Shown: positions 9,257 to 20,831 of the stretch, piece by piece | Position numbering within the stretch: position 1 is the stretch's first letter | How the letters are laid out: every line of letters starts with the position of its first letter | Source: Bradyrhizobiaceae bacterium Ga0074131 | GTDB lineage: Bacteria; Pseudomonadota; Alphaproteobacteria; Rhizobiales; Xanthobacteraceae | Direction of reading: 5' to 3' | Assembly: GCA_001464035.1 (NCBI GenBank) | Contig: LNEC01000020.1 | Coordinates: forward strand, 53,533-117,532 | Length of the DNA stretch: 64,000 nucleotides | Notes under the pieces: model-generated | What the model was told of the DNA's origin: nothing | Seen by the model: only the letters and a program-made list of their open reading frames with translations | Databases searched by the model: none | Translations under genes and position numbers: made by a program

Positions 9257-9330
9257 TGCCTGCCGCTGGGCCGACCTCGTTGACAAGGGACGTGCTTCAA
9301 AATAACCCTCCATGTCAAGGTGTGGAATTA

Positions 9331-9349
9331 AATTTCGCAGTGCGAAATT
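9331..9349. promoter_or_regulatory. perfect 9-1-9 palindrome, probable IclR operator
   Basis: AATTTCGCA and TGCGAAATT flank a single G. The TTTCGCA/TGCGAAA core is of the kind bound by IclR-family dimers. It sits 75 bases before the IclR start and 97 bases before the divergent pim-like operon, the right place to control both directions. Confidence 0.75.
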
Positions 9350-9446
9350 GGCGAGGAGTAGCCGGTTAACGCAAGCCGCCGGGTGTCGTAGCCACCCAAC
9401 GCAAGTTGAGAAGTGATCCAAGAACAAAATGTCCAGGGAGAGTCTC

Positions 9447-11543
<2,097 letters not shown>

Positions 11544-11570
11544 TGGCAACGACGCCTGACCTCGCGCTCG

Positions 11571-11700
11571 ATCTCACCTCTCCCATCGGGAGAGGTCGGA
11601 TTTCTCGCGCAGCGAGAAATCCGGGTGAGGGGTCAAGGCACATCGATACACCGTACCCCCTCACCCCGGCCCTCTCCCCATGGGAGAGGGGGCGCACCGA
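11571..11700. repeat. compound hairpin (REP-like) repeat
   Basis: Three nested inverted repeats fill the gap between two operon genes: CCTCTCCC/GGGAGAGG at 11577-11595, a 12-bp stem CGGATTTCTCGC/GCGAGAAATCCG at 11597-11623, and CCCTCTCCC/GGGAGAGGG at 11670-11691. CTCACC/GGTGAG arms surround them. Similar elements occur near 14641-14751 and 16926-16965. Such elements are dispersed in Bradyrhizobium-type genomes. Confidence 0.75.
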
Positions 11701-11714
11701 GCCCTGAGATACAG

Positions 11715-13409
11715 ATGCACCCCGGCGAGAAATTCTATCCGGAAGGCGTTCATTGGGACGACCCGATCGCGCGCGGCACGCTGCCCGATTTGCTGTCGGC
11801 GGCGGCGGCCGAGTACGGCGCGCGGCCGGCGATCGAATTCCGCGACCGGCCGATCAGTTACGCCGAACTGGAGGGGATGGTAGAGGTCGCGGCCTCTGCG
11901 TTCCTGCGCGCCGGCTACGGCAAGAACCAGTCGGTGGCGCTGTTCCTCGGCAATTCGCCGGATCATCCGGTCAACTTCTTCGGCGCGCTGAAGGCCGGCG
12001 CCCGCATCGTGCATCTGTCCCCGCTCGACGGCGCGATCGCGCTGTCGCACAAGCTGAGCGATAGCGGCGCGCGCGTGCTCGTCACCAGCGATCTCGGCGC
12101 GCTGCTGCCGACGGCGCTGAAGTTTCTCGAAAAAGGCCTGGTCGACCGGCTGATCGTCTGCCAGGACGACGACTGGGGCGCGGCCGGCAATCCGCACACG
12201 CCGATCCCGGATAACCCCGCGATCGTCACCTTCAGGAAATTCACCGACGGCGTCGCGAAGCCTTCGGCATGGCCGCAGCTTGCGGCCGACGATGTCGCGC
12301 TGCTGCAATACACCGGAGGCACCACGGGCCTGCCGAAGGGCGCGATGCTCAGCCACGGCAATTTGACCTCGGCGGTATCGATCTACGACGTCTGGGGCGC
12401 CAAGGCGCGCGCCGAGCGGGACGCGGTCGATCGGGTGATCTGCGTGCTGCCGCTGTTTCACATCTTCGCGCTGACGGTGGTGCTGCTGAGCAGCCTGCGG
12501 CGCGGCAACCTGGTCTCGCTGCACCAGCGCTTCGATGTCGAGGCCGTGATGCGCGACATCGAGGTCAAGCGCGCCACGGCGTTTCCCGGCGTTCCCACGA
12601 TGTGGATCGCGATCGCGAGCCTGCCCGATCTCGACAAGCGCGATCTGTCGTCGCTGGTCGCTTGCGGGTCCGGCGGCGCGCCGCTGCCGGTCGAAGTGGC
12701 AAGGGTTTTCGAGCGCAAGGTCGGCATGAAGCTCAAGAGCGGCTGGGGCATGACCGAGACCTGCTCGCCCGGCACCGGTCACCCGAAGGAGGGGCCGGAA
12801 AAGCCGGGCTCGATCGGGCTGATGCTGCCGGGGATCGAGATGGACGTGGTCGCGCTGGACGATCCCACGCGGATCATGCCGGTCGGCGCAACAGGCGAAA
12901 TCCGCATCCGCGGACCCAATGTGACCAAAGGCTACTGGAACCGGCCGGCGGAGACCGCCGAGGCTTTCGTCGGCGACCGCTTCCTGACCGGCGACATCGG
13001 CTACATGGACGCCGACGGCTATTTCTATCTGGTCGACCGCAAGAAGGACATGATCATCTCCGGCGGCTTCAACGTCTATCCGCAGATGATCGAGCAGGCG
13101 ATGTACGAGCATCCCGCCGTGCACGAGGTGATCGTGATCGGCATTCCCGACGGCTATCGCGGCGAGGCGGCCAAGGCGTTCGTCAAATTGCGCGCGGGTG
13201 CGCTGCCGTTCAGCCTGGACGAGCTCAAGGCGTTTCTCGCCGGCAAGCTCGGCAAGCACGAAATTCCCGCAGCGCTCGATTTCGTCGACGAGCTGCCGCG
13301 CACCTCGGTCGGCAAACTATCGCGCCACGAATTGCGCAACCGGCAGCCGGCGCCGCCAAAACAACCGCAACTGGCATCCGGGGACGACGTCTTGAGACAT
13401 AACGCGTAA
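11715..13409 (+). CDS. pimA: dicarboxylate-CoA ligase, AMP-forming (PimA type)
   Basis: A 564-residue member of the ANL adenylating superfamily that would activate pimelate or other dicarboxylates and fatty acids with ATP and CoA in the cytoplasm. It shows the P-loop YTGGTTGLPKGAMLSH (about 197-212), GWGMTETCSPGTGH, the hinge region TGDIGYMDADGYFYLVDRKK and the catalytic lysine in PRTSVGKLSRHEL (about 526-538). The ATG at 11715 removes an upstream extension made of repeat DNA and gives MHPGEKFYPEG, a typical start. The repeat lies between it and pimF. It is followed after 26 bases by the acyl-CoA dehydrogenase gene. Confidence 0.85.
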   Translation: MHPGEKFYPEGVHWDDPIARGTLPDLLSAAAAEYGARPAIEFRDRPISYAELEGMVEVAASAFLRAGYGKNQSVALFLGNSPDHPVNFFGALKAGARIVHLSPLDGAIALSHKLSDSGARVLVTSDLGALLPTALKFLEKGLVDRLIVCQDDDWGAAGNPHTPIPDNPAIVTFRKFTDGVAKPSAWPQLAADDVALLQYTGGTTGLPKGAMLSHGNLTSAVSIYDVWGAKARAERDAVDRVICVLPLFHIFALTVVLLSSLRRGNLVSLHQRFDVEAVMRDIEVKRATAFPGVPTMWIAIASLPDLDKRDLSSLVACGSGGAPLPVEVARVFERKVGMKLKSGWGMTETCSPGTGHPKEGPEKPGSIGLMLPGIEMDVVALDDPTRIMPVGATGEIRIRGPNVTKGYWNRPAETAEAFVGDRFLTGDIGYMDADGYFYLVDRKKDMIISGGFNVYPQMIEQAMYEHPAVHEVIVIGIPDGYRGEAAKAFVKLRAGALPFSLDELKAFLAGKLGKHEIPAALDFVDELPRTSVGKLSRHELRNRQPAPPKQPQLASGDDVLRHNA

Positions 13410-13435
13410 ATTTCATTCGCACACAGGAGGATCCG

Positions 13436-14626
13436 ATGGATCTCAGCTTCAGCAAGGAAGAAGTGGCGTTTCGTGACGAAGTGCGGGAGTTCTTCAAGAA
13501 CAACGTGCCGCCGGAGACGCGGAAGAAACTGGTCGAAGGCCGTCATCTCTCCAAGGACGAGATGGTGGCCTGGTGGCGCATCCTGCACAAGAAGGGCTGG
13601 GGCGTCTCGCACTGGCCGAAGGAATATGGCGGCACCGGCTGGAGCTCGGTGCAGCACTACATCTTCAACGAGGAGCTGCAGATGCATCCGGCGCCGGCGC
13701 CGCTCGCCTTCGGCGTCAGCATGGTCGGACCGGTGATCTACACCTTCGGCAACGAGGCGCAGAAGAAGCAGTATCTGCCGCGCATCGCCAATGTCGACGA
13801 CTGGTGGTGCCAGGGTTTTTCGGAGCCCGGCTCCGGCTCGGACCTTGCTTCGCTGAAGACAAAGGCCGAGCGCAAAGGCGACAAGTACATCATCAACGGC
13901 CAGAAGACCTGGACCACGCTGGCCCAGCACGCCGACATGATCTTCTGCCTGTGCCGCACCGATACCAATGCGAAGAAGCAGATGGGCATCTCCTTCATCG
14001 TGTTCGACATGAAGTCGAAAGGTGTCACGGTGCGCCCGATCGAGACCATCGACGGCGGCCACGAGGTCAACGAGGTGTTCTTCGATGACGTCGAGGTGCC
14101 GGTCGAGAATCTGATCGGGGAAGAGAACAAGGGCTGGGATTACGCCAAATTCCTGCTCGGCAACGAACGCACCGGCATCGCCCGGGTCGGCGTTTCCAAG
14201 GAGCGGCTCCGCCGCATCAGGGAACTCGCCTCCAAGGTCGAATCCGGCGGCAAGCCGATCATCCAGGATCAGGGGTTCCGCGAGAAGCTCGCGGCCTGCG
14301 AGATCGAGCTGAAGGCGCTCGAACTCACCCAGCTGCGCGTCGTGGCCGACGAAGGCAAGCACGGCAAGGGCAAGCCCAACCCGGCGTCCTCGGTGCTGAA
14401 GATCAAGGGTTCGGAGATCCAGCAGACCACCACCGAGCTCCTGATGGAAGTGATCGGGCCGTTCGCCGCGCCCTATGACGAGCACGGCGAGGACGGCAGC
14501 AACGAGGCGATGGACTGGACCGCCCAGATCGCGCCGAGCTACTTCAACAACCGCAAGGTTTCGATCTATGGCGGCTCCAACGAGATCCAGCGCAACATCA
14601 TCACCAAGGCGGTGCTGGGGTTGTGA
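13436..14626 (+). CDS. pimC: acyl-CoA dehydrogenase, pimeloyl-CoA dehydrogenase large-subunit type
   Basis: A 396-residue FAD-dependent acyl-CoA dehydrogenase that would introduce the 2,3 double bond in pimeloyl-CoA-type esters, working with the next gene. N-terminal helical domain residues 1-115 (starts MDLSFSKEEVAFRDEV), beta domain with GFSEPGSGSDLASL, and C-terminal domain ending YGGSNEIQRNIITKAVLGL, the usual end of the family. An AGGAGG site lies six bases before the ATG. Pairing with a second, smaller paralogue behind a PimA-like ligase matches the pimCD arrangement known from Rhodopseudomonas palustris. Confidence 0.85.
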   Translation: MDLSFSKEEVAFRDEVREFFKNNVPPETRKKLVEGRHLSKDEMVAWWRILHKKGWGVSHWPKEYGGTGWSSVQHYIFNEELQMHPAPAPLAFGVSMVGPVIYTFGNEAQKKQYLPRIANVDDWWCQGFSEPGSGSDLASLKTKAERKGDKYIINGQKTWTTLAQHADMIFCLCRTDTNAKKQMGISFIVFDMKSKGVTVRPIETIDGGHEVNEVFFDDVEVPVENLIGEENKGWDYAKFLLGNERTGIARVGVSKERLRRIRELASKVESGGKPIIQDQGFREKLAACEIELKALELTQLRVVADEGKHGKGKPNPASSVLKIKGSEIQQTTTELLMEVIGPFAAPYDEHGEDGSNEAMDWTAQIAPSYFNNRKVSIYGGSNEIQRNIITKAVLGL

Positions 14627-14640
14627 TCTCTTCTCCCTCG

Positions 14641-14751
14641 CCCCGCACTTGCGGGGTCGAGACGAGCGAAGCTCGCTCTTAGCGGGTCGGGGTGAGGGGG
14701 CCTCTCTCCGCGAGCACTGAAAACAACGGTGAGCGCGGTGCCCCCTCACCC
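14641..14751. repeat. compound hairpin (REP-like) repeat
   Basis: CCCCGC/GCGGGG (14641-14656), GAGCGAAGCTCGCTC, and an 11-bp pair GGGTGAGGGGG (14690-14700) / CCCCCTCACCC (14741-14751). It is the same general type as the element at 11571 and again lies inside the operon, between the two dehydrogenase genes. Confidence 0.7.
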
Positions 14752-14825
14752 GACATTCGAAGTGAAGAGGCGGCCCCGCGACGGCGACCAGTCAATTGAT
14801 GAGTAGTCAGAGGAAACGGAAGAAC

Positions 14826-15968
14826 ATGGATTTTGATCTGTCCGAGGAGCAGCGGCTTCTCAAGGAAAGCGTCGACGGGCTCCTGAACGACTCCTACGAC
14901 TTCGACTCCCGCAAGAAGTACCGGGCGGAGAAGGGCGGCTGGAGCAAGGCCGTCTGGAGCAAGCTTGCCGAACAGGGCCTGCTCGGCCTGCCGTTCCCGG
15001 AAGCCGACGGCGGCTTCGGCGCCGGCGCGGTCGAAACCATGATCGTGATGGAAGCGCTGGGCAAGGCGATGGTGCTGGAGCCCTATCTGCCGACCGTGGT
15101 GATATCGGGCGGCTTCCTGCGCCATGGCGGCTCGGCGGCGCAGAAGGCCGCGCATGTTCCCGGCATCATCGACGGCAGCAAGACCTTCGCGTTCGCCCAG
15201 CTCGAGAAGAATTCGCGCTACGACCTGTCCGACGTCGTCACGACGGCAAAGAAGAAGGGCGACGGCTGGGTGATCGACGGCGAGAAGTTCGTCGTGATCA
15301 ACGGCGAGAATGCCGATACCCTGGTGGTGACCGCGCGCACCAAGGGCGGCCAGCGCGATCAGACCGGCATCGGCGTGTTCCTGGTGCCGGCGGATGCCAG
15401 GGGCATCGCCAAGAAGGGCTATCCGACCCAGGATGGCCTGCACGCGGCCGACATCACCTTCACCGGCGTCGAGGTCGGCGCCGACGCCGTCATCGGCGAT
15501 CCCGAGAACGGCCTCGCCTTGATCGAGCGCGTGGTCGACGAGGCCCGCACGGCGCTGTGCGCCGAGGCGGTCGGCGCGATGGATGAATCGCTGAAGACCA
15601 CGGTCGAGTATCTCAAGACCCGCAAGCAGTTCGGCGTGCCGATCGGCAGTTTCCAGACCCTGCAGCATCGCGCCGCCGACATGTTCGTCGCGGTCGAGCA
15701 GGCCCGCAGCATGTCGATGTTCGCGACCATGGCGACCGATTTCGAGAACGCCAAGGAGCGCGCCACCGCGGTGGCGGCGGCCAAGGTGCAGATCGGCAAG
15801 TCGGCCAAATTCGTCGGCCAGCAGTCGATCCAGCTCCATGGTGGCATCGGCATGACGCAGGAGGCCAGGATCGGTCACTACTTCAAGCGCCTGACCATGA
15901 TCGAGAACACCTTCGGCGACACCGAATACCACCTGCGCCGCGTCACCGAAGGCGGCGGGCTGGTGTAA
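14826..15968 (+). CDS. pimD: acyl-CoA dehydrogenase, pimeloyl-CoA dehydrogenase small-subunit type
   Basis: A 380-residue acyl-CoA dehydrogenase family protein, paired with the preceding gene. It starts MDFDLSEEQRLLKESVDG and has the N-terminal helical domain (1-110), a beta domain with FAFAQLEKNSRYD, and the C-terminal helices with TRKQFGVPIGSFQTLQHR and LHGGIGMTQE. The ATG at 14826 is used rather than an upstream frame extension, because the family motif begins there and GAGGAAACGGAAG supplies a ribosome site. The GSGSD-type FAD loop of the partner is not clearly kept, which fits a heteromeric enzyme, but that is inference. Confidence 0.83.
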   Translation: MDFDLSEEQRLLKESVDGLLNDSYDFDSRKKYRAEKGGWSKAVWSKLAEQGLLGLPFPEADGGFGAGAVETMIVMEALGKAMVLEPYLPTVVISGGFLRHGGSAAQKAAHVPGIIDGSKTFAFAQLEKNSRYDLSDVVTTAKKKGDGWVIDGEKFVVINGENADTLVVTARTKGGQRDQTGIGVFLVPADARGIAKKGYPTQDGLHAADITFTGVEVGADAVIGDPENGLALIERVVDEARTALCAEAVGAMDESLKTTVEYLKTRKQFGVPIGSFQTLQHRAADMFVAVEQARSMSMFATMATDFENAKERATAVAAAKVQIGKSAKFVGQQSIQLHGGIGMTQEARIGHYFKRLTMIENTFGDTEYHLRRVTEGGGLV

Positions 15969-15990
15969 CATTACTCCATCATCATACGCC

Positions 15991-16130
15991 GACGGCCCGC
16001 TAACGCGGGCCGTCATTGCGAGCCAACGGGTCGCGCGAATGCGCGCCCGATGACAGGCTCCGCGAAGCAATCCATCTTGCGGCAACAAGAAAGCTGGATT
16101 GCTTCGTCGCGAGCGCTCCTCGCAATGACG
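15991..16130. repeat. hairpin plus dispersed inverted repeat
   Basis: A 10-bp GC stem GACGGCCCGC/GCGGGCCGTC (15991-16014, loop TAAC) is followed by an element bounded by CGTCATTGCGAG (16011-16022) and its complement (16119-16130), with GCAATCCA/TGGATTGC inside. The outer arms match the perfect inverted repeat at 49512-49590. Confidence 0.7.
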
Positions 16131-16147
16131 AGCAAGGAAAACCAACA

Positions 16148-16921
16148 ATGAAAAACACCCCGTTCGATCTCACCGGCAAGGTCGCCGTCATCACCGGCTC
16201 CAGCCGCGGCATCGGCCGCTCCTCGGCCGAGCTGCTGGCAAAACTCGGCGCGAAAGTCGTGATCTCCAGCCGCAAGGCCGACGCCTGCGAGGAAGTCGCC
16301 AGCGGCATCCGCAAGGCCGGCGGCGACGCCCATGTCATCCCCTGCAACATCTCGCGCCGGGAGGAAGTCGAGGCGCTGATCTCGGGCGCCACGAAGCATT
16401 ACGGCAAGATCGACATCCTGGTGTGCAACGCCGCGGTCAATCCCTATTTCGGCCCGCTGCTCGACATCAAGGACGAAGCCTTCGACAAGATCATGAACGC
16501 CAACGTCAAGAGCAACATCTGGCTCTGCGCACTGGCGATCCCGCCAATGGCGGCGCGCGGCAACGGCTCGGTGGTGATCGTCTCCTCGATCGGCGGACTT
16601 CGCGGCTCCACCGTGATCGGCGCCTACGGGATTTCCAAGGCGGCGGATTTTGCGCTGTGCCGCAGCCTCGCCGGCGAATGGGGCCCGCAGGGCGTCCGCG
16701 TCAATTGCGTGGCGCCCGGCCTGGTCAAGACCGATTTCGCCAGGGCACTGTGGGAAGACGAAGAGCGCCTGAAACGCCGCTGCGCCACCACGCCGCTGCG
16801 CCGCATCGGCGAGCCCGACGAAATCGCCGGCGCCGTCGCCTATCTCGGCTCCGACGCCTCGAGCTTCATGACCGGCCAGACCATCGTGGTCGACGGCGGC
16901 GTGACGACCGCGTCGGTCTGA
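16148..16921 (+). CDS. short-chain dehydrogenase/reductase (SDR)
   Basis: A 257-residue classical SDR. It has the NAD(P) site ITGSSRGIGRSS (about 15-26), the NAAVN motif (about 93-97), an active-site Ser near residue 145 and YGISK (about 158-162). It ends MTGQTIVVDGGVTTASV. It is the last gene of the pim-like run, separated from the dehydrogenase gene by a repeat. It probably reduces or oxidises a 3-oxo/3-hydroxy intermediate, but the substrate cannot be read from the sequence. Confidence 0.88.
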   Translation: MKNTPFDLTGKVAVITGSSRGIGRSSAELLAKLGAKVVISSRKADACEEVASGIRKAGGDAHVIPCNISRREEVEALISGATKHYGKIDILVCNAAVNPYFGPLLDIKDEAFDKIMNANVKSNIWLCALAIPPMAARGNGSVVIVSSIGGLRGSTVIGAYGISKAADFALCRSLAGEWGPQGVRVNCVAPGLVKTDFARALWEDEERLKRRCATTPLRRIGEPDEIAGAVAYLGSDASSFMTGQTIVVDGGVTTASV

Positions 16922-16925
16922 CTCT

Positions 16926-16965
16926 TTCCCTCTTTCGCGCTTGCGGGAGAGGGGGCGCACCGTGT
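16926..16965. repeat. fragment of a CCCTCTCC/GGAGAGGG repeat
   Basis: CCCTCTTTCGCGCTTGCGGGAGAGGG is an imperfect hairpin resembling one arm pair of the elements at 11571 and 14641. It lies between the SDR and glpK. Confidence 0.5.
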
Positions 16966-17060
16966 GAGGAGATGCATCGTGCTCCGCACCGGATATTGAC
17001 GAACCATTCCCAATCCGCTTGCCTTGTCTCAGCACCACAAGCCTCCCGGGAAGCACCCTC

Positions 17061-18563
17061 ATGTCCTTCGTGCTGGCCATCGATCAGGGCACCACATCCT
17101 CGCGTGCCATCGTGTTTCGCGGCGACATCTCGATTGCCGCGATCGCGCAGGCCGAATTCCCCCAGCATTTTCCGGCCTCGGGCTGGGTCGAGCACGAGCC
17201 CGAGGACATCTGGACCTCGACGGTCGCGACCTGCCGCGAGGCGCTGAAAAAAGCCGACGTCACGGCAAAGGACATCGCCGCGATCGGCATCACCAACCAG
17301 CGCGAGACCACCGTGGTGTGGGACCGCGCCACCGGCCAGGCCATTCACCGCGCCATCGTCTGGCAGGACCGACGCACCGCCGACATCTGCGCCAGATTGA
17401 AGAGCGAAGGCCACGAGCCCGCGATCACGGCGAAGACAGGCCTGATCATTGACCCCTATTTCTCCGGAACGAAAGTCGCCTGGATCCTCGACCACGTCCC
17501 CGGGGCGCGCGAGCGCGCCGAGCGCGGCGAACTCCTGTTCGGCACCATCGATTGCTACCTGCTGTGGCGGCTGACCGGCGGCAAGGCCCACGCTACCGAC
17601 GCCACCAACGCCTCGCGCACCCTGTTGTTCAACATCCACACCGGGCAGTGGGACGACGATCTCTTGAAGCTGCTGCGCGTGCCGCGCTCGATGCTGCCGG
17701 AGGTGAAGGATTCCTCGCACCGTTTCGGCGACGCCGTGCCCGAACTGTTCGGCGGCAGCATCATGATCTCGGGGATCGCCGGCGACCAGCAGGCCGCCAC
17801 CATCGGCCAGGCCTGCTTTTCGCCGGGCATGATGAAGTCGACCTACGGCACTGGCTGCTTTGCGCTCCTGAACACCGGCGCCACGCCGGTCGCGTCGAAC
17901 AACAAGCTGCTCACCACCATTGCCTACCAGCTCGGGGGCCAGCGCACCTATGCGCTGGAGGGCTCGATCTTCGTCGCGGGATCCGCGGTGCAGTGGCTAC
18001 GCGACGGGCTCGGCATTATCAAGCAGGCCAGCGAGACCGGCCCGCTCGCCGACAGGTCCGATTCGATGCAGAGCGTGTACCTCGTGCCGGCCTTCGTCGG
18101 CCTCGGCGCACCCTACTGGAATCCGCGGGTGCGCGGCGCGCTGTTCGGTCTCACCCGCAACACCGGCCCCGCCGAACTCGCCCATGCCGCGCTCGAAAGC
18201 GTCTGCTACCAGACCTTTGATCTGTGGGCCGCGATGCGCGCCGACTGGCCCGATGCCAAGGCGGCGAACATCGTGCTCCGCGTCGACGGCGGCATGACCG
18301 CGTCGGACTGGACCATGCAGCGCCTGGCCGATCTGCTCGATGCACCGGTCGACCGCCCGATGATCCAGGAAACCACGGCGCTGGGTGCGGCCTATCTCGC
18401 CGGCCTCGCCGCCGGCGTCTATCCGGAGCCTGCAAAATTCGCCGACAACTGGCGGCTGGAGCACCGCTTCAAGCCGGCGATGAGCGCGGCGACGCGGGAG
18501 CGGAAGCTCAAGGGGTGGGCGCGGGCGGTGAAGGGGTTGCTGGCGAGTGATGAGGGGGAGTGA
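17061..18563 (+). CDS. glpK: glycerol kinase
   Basis: A 500-residue FGGY-family kinase forming sn-glycerol 3-phosphate from glycerol and ATP. The N-terminus LAIDQGTTSSRAIVF, then GITNQRETTVVWDR, the glycerol-site segment WQDRRT and the later GAPYWNPRVRGALFGLTR are close to known GlpK proteins. The ATG at 17061 gives the usual start MSFVLAIDQG; an upstream in-frame start adds an unrelated stretch. No glpD or glpF lies beside it. The GNAT gene follows immediately. Confidence 0.95.
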   Translation: MSFVLAIDQGTTSSRAIVFRGDISIAAIAQAEFPQHFPASGWVEHEPEDIWTSTVATCREALKKADVTAKDIAAIGITNQRETTVVWDRATGQAIHRAIVWQDRRTADICARLKSEGHEPAITAKTGLIIDPYFSGTKVAWILDHVPGARERAERGELLFGTIDCYLLWRLTGGKAHATDATNASRTLLFNIHTGQWDDDLLKLLRVPRSMLPEVKDSSHRFGDAVPELFGGSIMISGIAGDQQAATIGQACFSPGMMKSTYGTGCFALLNTGATPVASNNKLLTTIAYQLGGQRTYALEGSIFVAGSAVQWLRDGLGIIKQASETGPLADRSDSMQSVYLVPAFVGLGAPYWNPRVRGALFGLTRNTGPAELAHAALESVCYQTFDLWAAMRADWPDAKAANIVLRVDGGMTASDWTMQRLADLLDAPVDRPMIQETTALGAAYLAGLAAGVYPEPAKFADNWRLEHRFKPAMSAATRERKLKGWARAVKGLLASDEGE

Positions 18564-18570
18564 GCGCCCC

Positions 18571-19164
18571 ATGATCCTGCCCGACGGCTACTCCGACGTG
18601 CCCGCCGGTAAGATCGCCGCCGTCGTCACGCATCTGGAGATGACCGCACGTCCGGTACTGCGCCCGGATTCACCGGGCGCATGGACGTTGCGCCGCGTCG
18701 AGACTCCCGGGCTCGACTGGTTTCGCGATCTCTATCGCCGCGTCGGCGAGGAGTGGCTGTGGTTCTCGCGGCTGCAGATGGCCGATGCCGAACTCGCCGC
18801 GATCATCCATTCGCCGCTGGTCGAGGTTCACGCGCTGGTCGAGGGCGGCCGCGACGAAGGCCTGCTGGAGCTGGACTTTCGCGAGCCCGGCCAATGCGAG
18901 CTGGCGTTCTTCGGCGTCACCGAAAAACTGATCGGCAGCGGCGCCGGCCGCTGGCTGATGAATCGCGCGCTGGAGCGGGCGTGGTCGCGGCAGGTCGCGC
19001 GGGTCTGGGTGCACACCTGTACGCTCGATCATCCGGCCGCGCTGGCGTTTTATCAGCGCTCTGGTTTTCGCGCGTTCCGGCGGCAGGTCGAGATCGCCGA
19101 TGATCCGCGGCTGGACGGCACAGCGCCGCGCGACGCGGCGAGGCATGTGCCTGTTATCGAGTAG
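18571..19164 (+). CDS. GNAT-family N-acetyltransferase
   Basis: A 197-residue acetyltransferase. The acetyl-CoA loop is GVTEKLIGSGAGRWLMNRAL (about 114-133), and the final beta-alpha unit has TLDHPAALAFYQRSGF, both standard for GNAT enzymes. The ATG at 18571 follows GGGGGAG; earlier GTG/ATG codons overlap the glpK stop. It is probably cotranscribed with glpK. The acceptor is unknown. Confidence 0.85.
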   Translation: MILPDGYSDVPAGKIAAVVTHLEMTARPVLRPDSPGAWTLRRVETPGLDWFRDLYRRVGEEWLWFSRLQMADAELAAIIHSPLVEVHALVEGGRDEGLLELDFREPGQCELAFFGVTEKLIGSGAGRWLMNRALERAWSRQVARVWVHTCTLDHPAALAFYQRSGFRAFRRQVEIADDPRLDGTAPRDAARHVPVIE

Positions 19165-19403
19165 ACAGACGATTGGGTGAAGCCGGGAAGCATCATCCGC
19201 CGATCGTCCCTGGTGTTCGGCGCAATACGCTTTCCATGGCGCGGCGCGAACCGACCGCCGGGCGCGTCACCAGAAAGCGGCTTTCGAAAAGTCTCCGCCA
19301 ACCAAGTATGATCTTGCGTCAAGCTCCCTTTTAGGTTGCAATGCGCATCCTTTTTCAAGATCAAGTTTATTGAGGATCTGCATCCAGATTGAGGAATTGA
19401 ATA

Positions 19404-20831
19404 ATGTCATACGATTCCTATCGAAAGGCGAAAATCCAGGGCTATTACGATGCCCAGCTCGAAACACTCGTGAGTGGTTTCGACCCAAGGAGGCCGACCG
19501 TTATATTGCTTCCGGGCGGGATGGGCTCTCAATTGGAGCGCACGGAACATCCGGTTGGGACCGAGCCGAATGTCATCAACGATAGGATTTGGATTGATTG
19601 GGGTATCCTCTGGCCCAAGAAGGACGCGCTCGAACTGGAAATCGAGGTCAGCGGAGGCGCGGAGCGGGACAAGGATTCGCACGTCATCGCCCCGCATGGA
19701 CCGTTGAAATTCATCACCCAAACGCCATACGGAGAGTTGAAGTATCTCGCTCTCGCCGAGAAATGGAATTATGCCGTATTCGGCTTCGACTGGCGTCGGC
19801 CGCTCGCGGAAAGCTCGGCCTTTTTCAGGAAATTCATTCACGACTTCAAGAGACGAATTATTGCTTCACACAACGTGGACCCAATCCGCAAACTGACCAT
19901 TGTGTGTCACAGCATGGGGGGCATGGTTTGCACCTATGCCTTGAGAGACGGGCGTTTCAGCGATCTCGGATTTCATGCCGTGGTAACGGTCGCAACGCCG
20001 TTCTACGGCACGTCAACCCAGCAGGAACGCTATTACAGCGGGGACGGAGGTTTTCTGAACAGTATTTACGGCGCGCAGGCTGTCGTTGAGATCACTTCGT
20101 CGCTTCCCGGTCCCTACACGCTGATGTTCCTGCCCATGAAAATCTACGTTCGCGATGGCCGAAGGCTTGGTCTCAATCGATACCCGCAACTTGATCCTGA
20201 CGGGAACACGGATGCCGATCCATACGACGCTGCTTTCAGGAAACGCTGGCCGCGTCCTGTGAAGGACCATTGGCAGTATCTTGCCCGGGCACGAACTGAA
20301 CTGCTCCATATCTCCGAGCCGATCGCCCCGGGCATTGCGGCGGTCTTCTTTAATGTCCGATCGTCTTTGGATAGAAAGACAGCAAGCGAACTGCTGTGGA
20401 GCGATATCGATGGCGATGCTTTCGTCCCGGGAAGCAGCCAAAGTCCGATCGCAGGTATTGCGGGCCCCGGGGACGGGACGGTGCCGTCATGGTCGGCGTG
20501 GCATGCCTATTCCCGGCCCCGCAATCGACATGAACTCAAACAAGCCAAGGACCACGGTGCCCTGCTCGAGCACGACGAGGTCCTGGCCCTGATCGATACG
20601 GTCGTGAAAACGCGAAGGCTGCCGATGGCAAAGAAGCGTTCAGCCAAGTCGCCGGCGAAAGCCAGTCCGGCCAGGACGGCCCGCGCCATTGACGCCTGGA
20701 TCAGGAAGGCGAAGCTCAAACAGCCGGTGCCGCCCGAGCTGTTCGAGGAAGCCGTTCAGCGCACCATCGTGACCAGCTTCATTTCCGGGAAAAAGCCACG
20801 AATGGTGCGCCGGAAGAAGACGCCCATGTAG
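19404..20831 (+). CDS. LCAT-like alpha/beta-hydrolase (lipase/acyltransferase)
   Basis: A 475-residue hydrolase with the lecithin:cholesterol acyltransferase layout. It has an oxyanion stretch LLPGGMGSQL (about 35-44), a nucleophile Ser170 in CHSMGG, the second triad member Asp357 in GPGDGTVPSW, and His384 in KDHGALLEH. No signal peptide is seen. The last 70 residues are very basic (KKRSAKSPAKAS and a tail of Lys/Arg). It is more AT-rich than its neighbours and has no functional partner beside it, which suggests acquisition. A phospholipase or esterase role is likely; the substrate is unknown. Confidence 0.8.
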   Translation: MSYDSYRKAKIQGYYDAQLETLVSGFDPRRPTVILLPGGMGSQLERTEHPVGTEPNVINDRIWIDWGILWPKKDALELEIEVSGGAERDKDSHVIAPHGPLKFITQTPYGELKYLALAEKWNYAVFGFDWRRPLAESSAFFRKFIHDFKRRIIASHNVDPIRKLTIVCHSMGGMVCTYALRDGRFSDLGFHAVVTVATPFYGTSTQQERYYSGDGGFLNSIYGAQAVVEITSSLPGPYTLMFLPMKIYVRDGRRLGLNRYPQLDPDGNTDADPYDAAFRKRWPRPVKDHWQYLARARTELLHISEPIAPGIAAVFFNVRSSLDRKTASELLWSDIDGDAFVPGSSQSPIAGIAGPGDGTVPSWSAWHAYSRPRNRHELKQAKDHGALLEHDEVLALIDTVVKTRRLPMAKKRSAKSPAKASPARTARAIDAWIRKAKLKQPVPPELFEEAVQRTIVTSFISGKKPRMVRRKKTPM

